From assembly GCA_014656495.1 (NCBI GenBank), contig BNCN01000010.1, positions 248,001 through 312,000 of the forward strand: DNA of 64,000 nt, given 5' to 3'. Numbering within the stretch: position 1 is the stretch's first letter; the number at the start of each line of letters is the position of its first letter. Under the pieces are notes generated by a model, which was not told the DNA's origin, did not search any database, and was given only the letters and a program-made list of their open reading frames with translations. The translations under genes and the position numbers were made by a program. Shown here piece after piece: positions 1 to 6,739 of the stretch. The DNA is from Comamonas sp. KCTC 72670. GTDB taxonomy: Bacteria > Myxococcota > Myxococcia > Myxococcales > Myxococcaceae.

Positions 1-2691
1 CACCACGCGGACGGGGGGCTCGGCCGTGCGGAAGGTGAACGTCTCGGCGGGCCCTTTCACCTCCACGCGCTCCAGCGTGGCGCCCTTCGCCGTGCGGATC
101 TCCACCAGGGTGACGAAGTGCCAGAGGCGCGCGGGCGGCTGCTCCACCTTCAACGACACCTCGTAGCCGTCCTTCACCTGCGAGGCGGTGGCGCGGATGC
201 GCGGCTGCGGCAGCCCCGTCTGCTCCACCCACTGCGCGACGAAGGGCCCCACGTCACGGCCGGTGGCCTCCAGCACGGCCCGCTTGAAGTCCGCCGTGGT
301 GACGTCCTTGTTCGCGTAGCGGCCATGCAGGAAGTTCATCGCCTTGGAGAAGCCCGCGTTCCCCAGCAGCAGCCGGAGCTGGTGCAGCAGGAAGGTGCCC
401 CGGATGCGAGGGAGTTGGTATGCGCCGTAGCGGCCGAAGTCCGTCTTCGCGGTGGCGGGCACCACCTCCGGCTCGCGCGAGGTGGTGAAGAGGTAGCGCG
501 CGTTGAGGTCCGCCAGGGCGTTGCGCTGATACTCGAAGGCTTTCTCCGACGTGCCGCCGCCCGCGGGCAGGTCCTTCAGCAGCTTCCAGTACGCGGCGGT
601 GCCGCTGATGAGCCAGTTGTCCCCGTCCGTCTTGGGGAACAGGGTGTTGGACCAGAGCAGGCTCCGGTCGAAGACGAAGACGTCCTTCACCTTGGCGGTG
701 TCGCGCGTGAGCGGGGCCGGCTCCGTGGACGGCGTCCACGTCTTCTGGGCCGCCTTGAGCTTGTCCGCCACGACGATGGGGCTGAAGGCCGTGTAGCCCA
801 GGGACAGGTGCGGCGTGGCGCCGGGCAGGTCGGGAATCCACCGGCCGCCCACCATCTTCTCGCGCAGCGTCGTCTTGCCGTAGTGGGCCAGGAACATCAG
901 CTTCTGGGCCATCTCGGAGGTGGTGACCTTGCCATCACACGCGTGCGGCCGGTTGATGGGGCTGGAGGCCAGCATCCGGATGGAGGCGTCCAGGTCGAAG
1001 CCCTTCTTGCCGTACTTCGCGTAGGACTCCTGGAAGGCGATGTCGCGGTTCCAGGTGTTGAAGGCCAGGTCCACCGGGGCGTTGTCCGGGTTGGGCACGT
1101 ACTCCTTGCGCACCTCCAAGTCCCGGTTGTTGTTGTTGGCCCAGATGAAGTCCTTCAGGTTGCCCGGCGTGTCCGCCGCCGCGCCCTTGCCGCCCGTGCG
1201 CCACAGGCGCGTCTTCTTCGTCCCCAGGAGAAGGCACGCGCCTTCGTCCGTCTTCATGTCCGCGAGCACCCAGTCGTTGGTGTAGAGGCCGTTGTTGCCG
1301 TCCTTCATGATGCGGGCCACGTCGTCGATGGACGACGCGTACTGCGCGGCCTTGCGGATGCGGTTGCTCTGCGGCGTGCCGTTCATGTCGAACGGCGACT
1401 GCCCCACCGTCGTCTCGCCGATGACGAGCCCCGAGGCGTTGACGTACCAGTCCGAGCCGCTGTGGATGCCGCCCGGGAAGGTCTGCATCACGAAGCGGTG
1501 GCCCTTGGTGGGCTGCACGTCCAGCATCACGTCCCAGTGCACGCCGGTGTAGCCGCCCCACATGAAGATCTGCCCCATGATGGCGCGGCCATCCGTCGTG
1601 GCGGACTTCGTGGCGACGAAGGAGGAGCAGTGGTCGCCCTTGCCGGCGCGCTCGGCCTCTTCTTCCGCCTTGAGGAAGGTGCGGCCGGTGAGCGGCGTGG
1701 CCGTGGCGCGGTTCGCCTCCGCGAGCTGCCCCGCGTCCACGGCGGAGTTGAGGGTGACGATGTCGAGCAGGTCCAGCTCGCGGTCCTTGAACTTCGCGCC
1801 GGCCTTGTTCGCGCCGTCCGCGATGCCCTTCATCTCCTCCAGGTACTCCGCGTCGTACTTGCGCAGGAACAACGCGTCCGCCAGCAGGCGCTGGTGGTTC
1901 CACCCCTTGTTCGCGTCCGTCTTGTCCTTCTCAATGCCCAGCTTCTCGATGTAGCGGACGATTTCCTGCGGCGCGAGCTGGCCGAACTGGTGGCCCCGCT
2001 CGTAGGGCTCGCCCTCGATGTGGACGAAGATCCAGCCGCCCTCGTCATACCGGAAGCCCTTGCCCGCCCAGCGCACCGTCTCCATCGGGATGTAGGCGGT
2101 GATGTCGTCCACCTTCTCCACGCGCACGTCGTCGAACCACGCGGTGCCCGTGGCCTTGCCGTTGCGCCCCAGGTGGAGCTGCACGCGGTCCGAGGACTGC
2201 GTGGCGAAGAAGAGCACCGACGCCCGACCTCCGGCGGCCGTGGCCGGCGCGGGCGAGCAGTTGGTGAAGGGGAAGCTCTTCATCGACAGGCAGGCGCCGT
2301 GCGCCGTGGGGTAGCGCGCCTGGGGGTCCGTCTGCACGCCCTGGGTGCGGACCCAGGCGCTGAGCCGGTAGAGCTGACCGACCTGGAGCTTCATCACGTC
2401 GGACTCGACGCTCGTCTCGGCGCCACCCACCGGGTTCTCGATGGCGAGGCCGCGCTTCCCTTCGCTCTTCACCGTCGTGCTGCCGGACACCTTGCCCTGC
2501 CCCTGGGCCTTCCAGAACGCGGGGAGCGAGCCCGTGCCGCCCGCCACCTCGAAGGTGCCATTGGGGACGAGGACCGGCGTGGAGGTGGGCAGCGGCGCGG
2601 GCGCGGCGGCCCGGGCTGGCGCCGCGGCGAGCGTGCCGACGGACAGCAGCAACGCGCCGAGCAGCTTGGAGGTCATGCGAGAATCGGACAT
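1..2691 (-). CDS. Secreted C45-type Ntn-hydrolase with N-terminal jelly-roll and C-terminal M1-like region (3' end outside window)
   Basis: The gene runs off the left edge, so its C-terminus is missing; 897 codons are visible. The start at 2691 gives a short charged leader and a hydrophobic signal ending in APARA; ATG 2676 is an in-frame alternative. Three regions follow. Residues about 40-200 look like a carbohydrate-binding jelly roll ending in WFDDVRVEKV. Residues about 215-600 match the C45 acyltransferase/phospholipase-B-like family, with GDHCSSF placing the probable autoproteolytic nucleophile at Cys355. The last 250 residues resemble the C-terminal part of M1 aminopeptidases (RGTFLLHQL, WVEQTGLPQP), but I see no HExxH zinc site. 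Family knowledge suggests an amidase or acyltransferase acting outside the cytoplasm; the substrate is unknown. Confidence 0.8.
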   Translation of the reverse strand, partial: MSDSRMTSKLLGALLLSVGTLAAAPARAAAPAPLPTSTPVLVPNGTFEVAGGTGSLPAFWKAQGQGKVSGSTTVKSEGKRGLAIENPVGGAETSVESDVMKLQVGQLYRLSAWVRTQGVQTDPQARYPTAHGACLSMKSFPFTNCSPAPATAAGGRASVLFFATQSSDRVQLHLGRNGKATGTAWFDDVRVEKVDDITAYIPMETVRWAGKGFRYDEGGWIFVHIEGEPYERGHQFGQLAPQEIVRYIEKLGIEKDKTDANKGWNHQRLLADALFLRKYDAEYLEEMKGIADGANKAGAKFKDRELDLLDIVTLNSAVDAGQLAEANRATATPLTGRTFLKAEEEAERAGKGDHCSSFVATKSATTDGRAIMGQIFMWGGYTGVHWDVMLDVQPTKGHRFVMQTFPGGIHSGSDWYVNASGLVIGETTVGQSPFDMNGTPQSNRIRKAAQYASSIDDVARIMKDGNNGLYTNDWVLADMKTDEGACLLLGTKKTRLWRTGGKGAAADTPGNLKDFIWANNNNRDLEVRKEYVPNPDNAPVDLAFNTWNRDIAFQESYAKYGKKGFDLDASIRMLASSPINRPHACDGKVTTSEMAQKLMFLAHYGKTTLREKMVGGRWIPDLPGATPHLSLGYTAFSPIVVADKLKAAQKTWTPSTEPAPLTRDTAKVKDVFVFDRSLLWSNTLFPKTDGDNWLISGTAAYWKLLKDLPAGGGTSEKAFEYQRNALADLNARYLFTTSREPEVVPATAKTDFGRYGAYQLPRIRGTFLLHQLRLLLGNAGFSKAMNFLHGRYANKDVTTADFKRAVLEATGRDVGPFVAQWVEQTGLPQPRIRATASQVKDGYEVSLKVEQPPARLWHFVTLVEIRTAKGATLERVEVKGPAETFTFRTAEPPVRVV

Positions 2692-2836
2692 GGGGAATCC
2701 CATCCCGGAGGGGGCGCCGGGCAACGGGTGGAGGTGGCCGGGGCGCATGACACCGCCCCACTCCCCGAGCGTCAATCGCGATGCGTTCCGGGACGGCCAT
2801 GACGCGCAGCGGCTTCCCGCGGCGGACGCATGCCCG

Positions 2837-3784
2837 TCAGCGGAGCACCCGGGCGCTCGCGCGCAGGAGCAGCCGGGCGGCGCGCCGCAGGGAGTCCACG
2901 CGCCGCGCCGCCGTCACCGGCGGGTCCACGGGGGCGTCCCAGTCGAAGGTCCGCAGCCGCCGGAGGAAACCCTGGCGCACGCAGCCCTCCAGGCTGAAGA
3001 CGTGCAGGTCATGCGTCCACCGCACGGCCAGGCGCAGGTCGCGAGAGAACTCGCTCCAGTCCAGGGGCCTGGCGTTGAAGACCCCGGGGAACTCCACGCC
3101 ACCTCCGGTGACGCCCACCGCCACCGACTGGCAGCCGGGCGCGTAGCTCCAGAGCACCGCGGGCCCGTAGGGGCGAAGGAAGCTGGTGTACAGCATCAGC
3201 ACCTCGCGGTCCGCGCGCAGGTCCAGCACGCCCGCCAGCCGCTGCACCAGCGACGAACGGGACTCCCGCTCATCCACGATGACGGGGAACTGGTAGGTGT
3301 CCACCCGGTAGCCGTCCGCTCGGATGCGCGCCATCAGCCGCGAGTACGCCTCGCGCGCGTCCCGCACGCGCCGCCCCTGGACGAGCCGCGGCAGGATTTC
3401 TCCCAGTTGCCGCCACCCGCCTTCCATCCAGCGGCGCAGCTCGCGGATGTCGGGCTCGATGTCCAGCCCCACGCCTTCCCACGTCAGGCCGTGCTCCCGC
3501 GTCCAGGCGAGGAAGGCCTCGTAGCGGGCGGTGGCCTGCTCCACGTTGCCCGCGTGGAACCAGTAGCCCTGGTCCGTGGGCAGCAGCAGCCACGCGGTGA
3601 CGGGGATGCCCACCCGGTTCAGCCGCTGGACCACCTGTGCGCGCTCGGGGCCCAGGTCGACGAGCCCCAGGCTCACGCCCGCTTCCAGCGCCGCCACGTC
3701 CTCCACGACGCCCGGAATGGTGAATAACTCACGGAGCGGGCCCGCCTCCAGCTCGCAAAAGAAGGTCAGCATGTGAGGTTTCAT
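2837..3784 (-). CDS. Hypothetical protein, probable TIM-barrel glycosidase-like fold
   Basis: A 315-residue protein without an obvious signal peptide. I do not recognise a named family. The segment EGVGLDIEPD near residue 125 resembles the acidic strand-end motif of GH18-like and related TIM barrels, and alternating hydrophobic strands (VTAWLLLP, DTYQFPVIVD, VLMLYTSFLR) fit a barrel. The protein ends in an Arg-rich helix. It reads away from the divergent VOC gene, whose start is 36 bases away, so the two share a very short promoter region. A carbohydrate-active role is only an inference; it could be a barrel without catalysis. Confidence 0.75.
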   Translation of the reverse strand: MKPHMLTFFCELEAGPLRELFTIPGVVEDVAALEAGVSLGLVDLGPERAQVVQRLNRVGIPVTAWLLLPTDQGYWFHAGNVEQATARYEAFLAWTREHGLTWEGVGLDIEPDIRELRRWMEGGWRQLGEILPRLVQGRRVRDAREAYSRLMARIRADGYRVDTYQFPVIVDERESRSSLVQRLAGVLDLRADREVLMLYTSFLRPYGPAVLWSYAPGCQSVAVGVTGGGVEFPGVFNARPLDWSEFSRDLRLAVRWTHDLHVFSLEGCVRQGFLRRLRTFDWDAPVDPPVTAARRVDSLRRAARLLLRASARVLR

Positions 3785-3820
3785 CTTGAATGATGCGCCA
3801 TACCATCACGGAGCAACGCC

Positions 3821-4240
3821 ATGGAATTGCACAGGGGTCGGCTGTTCGATCACATCCATCTGCGCGTCCAGGACCTTGACGCCAGCAAGCGCTTCTACCG
3901 CGCGGTCCTGGAGGTCTTCGGCATCCCCTTCTTCAACGAGAGCCCCCACCACTTCGCGGCCGACGAGCTGTTCGTCGACGCCGTTCCTCCGGGAACGCCC
4001 CGCGCCGAGCGCGGCGTCCACCTGGCCTTCCAGGCCAAGGACCGGGAGACGGTGCAGCGCTTCCATCAGGTGGCGCTGGCCGCGGGAGGCCGGGACAACG
4101 GCGGGCCGGGTGAGCGCCCCTACCACCCGGGTTACTACGGCGCGTTCGTGTTGGACCCGGATGGGAACAACATCGAGGCCGTCTTCCACGGGCCGTCGAC
4201 GCGCTCGGCGGACTCCGTGGTGGTGAAGCCGGTGTTCTGA
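3821..4240 (+). CDS. VOC family (glyoxalase/dioxygenase fold) protein
   Basis: 139 residues, the usual length for a single-domain VOC protein made of two beta-alpha-beta-beta-beta modules. The opening FDHIHLRVQDLDASKRFY and the closing GAFVLDPDGNNIEAVFH are hallmark strands; His in DHIHL and Glu in NNIEAV are the normal metal-ligand positions. Members include glyoxalase I, extradiol dioxygenases and resistance proteins, and the sequence does not say which reaction applies. It stands alone: the upstream neighbour is divergent and a strong hairpin follows at 4245-4302. Confidence 0.9.
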   Translation: MELHRGRLFDHIHLRVQDLDASKRFYRAVLEVFGIPFFNESPHHFAADELFVDAVPPGTPRAERGVHLAFQAKDRETVQRFHQVALAAGGRDNGGPGERPYHPGYYGAFVLDPDGNNIEAVFHGPSTRSADSVVVKPVF

Positions 4241-4244
4241 CGCC

Positions 4245-4302
4245 GGGCGCGGGAGCCGGCGGCGGGCCGGAGGTGTCCTCCGGTTCGCAGCCGCCCGCGC
4301 CC
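4245..4302 (+). terminator. Two-tier hairpin after the VOC gene
   Basis: An outer perfect 9-bp stem (4245-4253 with 4294-4302) encloses a perfect 7-bp stem with a 3-nt loop (4267-4273 with 4277-4283). It begins 5 bases after the VOC stop codon. There is no T-run, which is common in GC-rich genomes. It may end transcription from the VOC gene; its right arm also overlaps a long palindrome. Confidence 0.5.
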
Positions 4303-4314
4303 GACGTCGGGCGC
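4297..4314. promoter_or_regulatory. Perfect 18-bp palindrome upstream of hemolysin-III gene
   Basis: GCGCCCGACGTCGGGCGC is a perfect 18-bp palindrome about 80 bases before the ATG of the downstream membrane protein gene. It overlaps the right arm of the preceding hairpin, so the two structures exclude each other as RNA. It could be a dimeric repressor operator or part of the terminator. Confidence 0.4.
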
Positions 4315-4394
4315 ACGGCGCTCCAGGCGTCAGAACCTGGACGGGATGTCCGCGCGCTGACGCCATCATGACCTGGCGTGATTAGGCACAGGGC

Positions 4395-5069
4395 ATGGCG
4401 TCCCCAGATGGCTCCGACACCCTGCTCCTCATCGAAAGCGTCAAGCCGCGGCTGCGCGGCGTGTCCCATGCCGTGGCCTTCGTCGCGGCGCTCGTGGGGT
4501 GCATCCAGCTCGCGCTGCTGCCCACGACGGGGACCCAGTACGTGGCGGACCTGGTGTTCGGCGGCAGCCTGGTGCTGATGTTCGGCGTGAGCGCCACCTA
4601 TCACCGCTTCACGTGGGGCATGGATGCGTACCGGCGCATCCAGCGCTGCGACCACGCGGCCATCTACATCCTCATCGCGGGCTCCTTCACGCCCATGGCC
4701 ACGCTGGACACCACGGGGACCACGAGCCTCTACCTGCTCTGGTTGATGTGGATTGCCGCCCTGACGGGCGCGGGGCTCACCCTCGCGGGCATCCACACCT
4801 CGCGAGGGCTGCGCTCGGGGCTCTATGTGGCGCTGGGCGCGGTGGCCACACCGGTGATGCTGCGGCTGCCGGAGGTGATTGGCTCGGGCCGCGTGGCGTG
4901 GCTCGTGCTGGGGGGTGTCCTCTACGCCGTGGGTGCCGTCATCTATGCGCGCCGCTGGCCAGACCCGGTGCCCACGGTGTTCGGCTACCATGAGATCTTC
5001 CACCTGCTCGTCGTGGCTGCGGCGGGCGTGCACTACGCCGTCATCCTGGACATCGTGACGCGGCGATGA
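4395..5069 (+). CDS. Hemolysin III family (PAQR/YqfA-type) membrane protein
   Basis: 224 residues with about seven hydrophobic helices. The family signature is present: SATYHRFTW near residue 65, RCDHAAIYILIAGSFTP near 95 and YHEIFHLLVVAAAGVHY near 200. These His, Asp and Ser residues form the metal site conserved in the PAQR/CREST superfamily. Bacterial members are inner-membrane proteins linked to membrane homeostasis; the hemolysin name is historical. The gene follows a 154-base gap with a hairpin and an 18-bp palindrome. It is convergent with the next lipoprotein gene, six bases separating the stops. Confidence 0.92.
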   Translation: MASPDGSDTLLLIESVKPRLRGVSHAVAFVAALVGCIQLALLPTTGTQYVADLVFGGSLVLMFGVSATYHRFTWGMDAYRRIQRCDHAAIYILIAGSFTPMATLDTTGTTSLYLLWLMWIAALTGAGLTLAGIHTSRGLRSGLYVALGAVATPVMLRLPEVIGSGRVAWLVLGGVLYAVGAVIYARRWPDPVPTVFGYHEIFHLLVVAAAGVHYAVILDIVTRR

Positions 5070-5075
5070 AGTGCC

Positions 5076-5483
5076 TCAGCGCCTGAAGCAGACGTCGGAG
5101 GGCCACTCGCGCTCCGCCTTGCACAGGCGAAAGCACGCGTTGCAGTTTCCCTCCCAGCGCTCCATCCCGTCCACGCATCGGGAGTGGGTGTCGGCGCACG
5201 CCTCCTGCCAGTCCCTCGCCGGGCGTCCCGGCGCTCCAGCGCCGTTCGGCTGCCGGGCCTTGAGGCTGTCCAGGTACAGGGCGGCTTGTGATTCCGTCAG
5301 GCCACAGTTCCCAGGCACGCGGGGGTTGCGCGTGAGGCAACACGACAGCGTGTCCTGGCATGTGTCCACGGCTTGTGGCGCACGGCGGTGGACGGGATGA
5401 CTGGCACCGCTGGAGCAGCCCAGCGCCACGGCGCTGAGCAGGCCCGCGAGGTACGTCGAGATGGCTGGCTTTGGCATGGGCAT
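5076..5483 (-). CDS. Small Cys-rich lipoprotein
   Basis: 135 residues starting MPMPKP, with a hydrophobic stretch ending in VALGC, so Cys23 is the likely lipidated residue. The mature part has ten further cysteines in two clusters: CQDTLSCC...NCG near the N-terminus and CVDG...GNCNACFRLC...VCF at the C-terminus. Spaced cysteines suggest a disulfide-stabilised exported protein. The layout reminds me of Cys-rich myxobacterial lipoproteins linked to polymorphic-toxin families, but that is a recollection and not a firm match. ATG 5477 is an equally possible start. Confidence 0.75.
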   Translation of the reverse strand: MPMPKPAISTYLAGLLSAVALGCSSGASHPVHRRAPQAVDTCQDTLSCCLTRNPRVPGNCGLTESQAALYLDSLKARQPNGAGAPGRPARDWQEACADTHSRCVDGMERWEGNCNACFRLCKAEREWPSDVCFRR

Positions 5484-5595
5484 GCCAGACCACGACGCGC
5501 TTCGCGCCAGCCATCACACCCCAGGGGTATTCCCCCCGGGCCACCGCCGGTTCTACTGACGCGTTTGCCCTCAACGGGCTCCGCGTGCGCGCGGC

Positions 5596-6489
5596 TCAGT
5601 ACGACCAGGGGAAGCGCTTGAAGTCGCGCTTGCGCTTCTGCACGAAGGCGTCGCGGCCTTCCTGCGCCTCGTCGGTGCCGTAGGCCAGACGCGTGGCCTC
5701 GCCCGCGAAGAGCTGCTGGCCCACGAGCCCGTCATCCGGCAGGTTGAAGGCGTACTTGAGCATCTTGATGGCCGTGGGGCTCTTGGTGTTGATCTCCGCC
5801 GCCCAGTCCAGCGCGAACTCCTCCAGCTGCGCGTGGGGCACCACCGCGTTGACCATGCCCATCTGGAACGCCTCCTCCGCCGAGTAGTTCGCCCCGACGA
5901 AGAAGATCTCCCGCGCCCGCTTCTGGCCAATCTGCCGCGCCAGCAGCGCCGAGCCGTAGCCCGCGTCGAACGACGCCACGTCCGCGTCGGTCTGCTTGAA
6001 CACCGCGTGCTCCTTGCTGGCGATGGTCATGTCGCAGACGACGTGCAGGCTGTGCCCGCCGCCCACCGCCCAGCCCGGCACCACGGCGATGACGGCCTTG
6101 GGCAGGAAGCGAATCTGCCGCTGGACCTCCAGGATGTGCAGGCGGCCCAGGCGCGCGGGGTCGGACTCGCCCTCCTCGCCCTCGTACTTGTAGCCGTCCT
6201 TGCCACGGATGCGCTGGTCGCCGCCGGAGCAGAACGCCCAGCCGCCGTCCTTGGGCGACGGGCCGTTGCCGGTGATGAGCACACAGCCCACGTCCGTCAT
6301 GAAGCGCGTGGCCTCCAGCGCGCGGGACAGCTCGTCCACGGTGCGCGGCCGGAAGGCGTTGCGGACCTCGGGGCGGTTGAACGCGATACGGACCGTGCCC
6401 TGGTCCACCGCGCGGTGGAAGGTGATGTCCTTGAACTTGAAGCCCTCGACGGCCTTCCAGCGCGCCGGGTTGAAGATGTCCGAGACCAT
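5596..6489 (-). CDS. menB: 1,4-dihydroxy-2-naphthoyl-CoA synthase
   Basis: A 297-residue crotonase-fold enzyme of menaquinone synthesis; it cyclises o-succinylbenzoyl-CoA to 1,4-dihydroxy-2-naphthoyl-CoA in the cytoplasm. The motifs are clear: AFNRPEVRNAFRPRTVDEL, FCSGGDQRIRGKDGY (oxyanion loop and the MenB-specific insertion), VVPGWAVGGGHSLHVVCD, and SFDAGYGSALLARQIGQKRAREIFF. The C-terminus ends with the KRFPWSY-type tail seen in MenB. I chose the ATG at 6489 (MVSDIFNPARW); upstream in-frame residues are not conserved-looking. No other men genes are nearby. It is divergent from the eutBC fusion across 250 bases. Confidence 0.95.
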   Translation of the reverse strand: MVSDIFNPARWKAVEGFKFKDITFHRAVDQGTVRIAFNRPEVRNAFRPRTVDELSRALEATRFMTDVGCVLITGNGPSPKDGGWAFCSGGDQRIRGKDGYKYEGEEGESDPARLGRLHILEVQRQIRFLPKAVIAVVPGWAVGGGHSLHVVCDMTIASKEHAVFKQTDADVASFDAGYGSALLARQIGQKRAREIFFVGANYSAEEAFQMGMVNAVVPHAQLEEFALDWAAEINTKSPTAIKMLKYAFNLPDDGLVGQQLFAGEATRLAYGTDEAQEGRDAFVQKRKRDFKRFPWSY

Positions 6490-6739
6490 GGTGTTCTCAC
6501 TCGGGGGGTAGAAGTGGCTGCGCGCGGACCCTAGGCGCCGCGGCACCGTCCGTCCAGGGATGCGCGAGGACCCCGCACGGGCAGCATCTGTCCGAACCTC
6601 GCGCGAGGACTCCGACTCCGGACGCAGGCCCCCGTTGAGCGCCCTACAGGGCCGCGGGGGCGCACCCCACCCTGCCTTGTCCGAAGGGGGAAGACAGGTG
6701 TTCCCTGGGCCCGATGCAAGTCACGAGCGAGGTAGAACC

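Noticed and set aside
118..2802. Long open frame on the plus strand opposite the C45 gene
   Set aside because: It mirrors the third-codon GC bias of the minus-strand gene and its translation is Arg/Val/Leu/His-rich without any motif.
5041..5574. Overlapping minus-strand frame across the small lipoprotein
   Set aside because: The overlapping 5076-5483 frame has a lipobox and a regular Cys pattern; this one has neither.
6490..6739. Possible cobalamin riboswitch before the B12-dependent eutBC gene
   Set aside because: The region has a vague GGGGAAGACAGGTG string but no B12 box and none of the paired elements in the right order.
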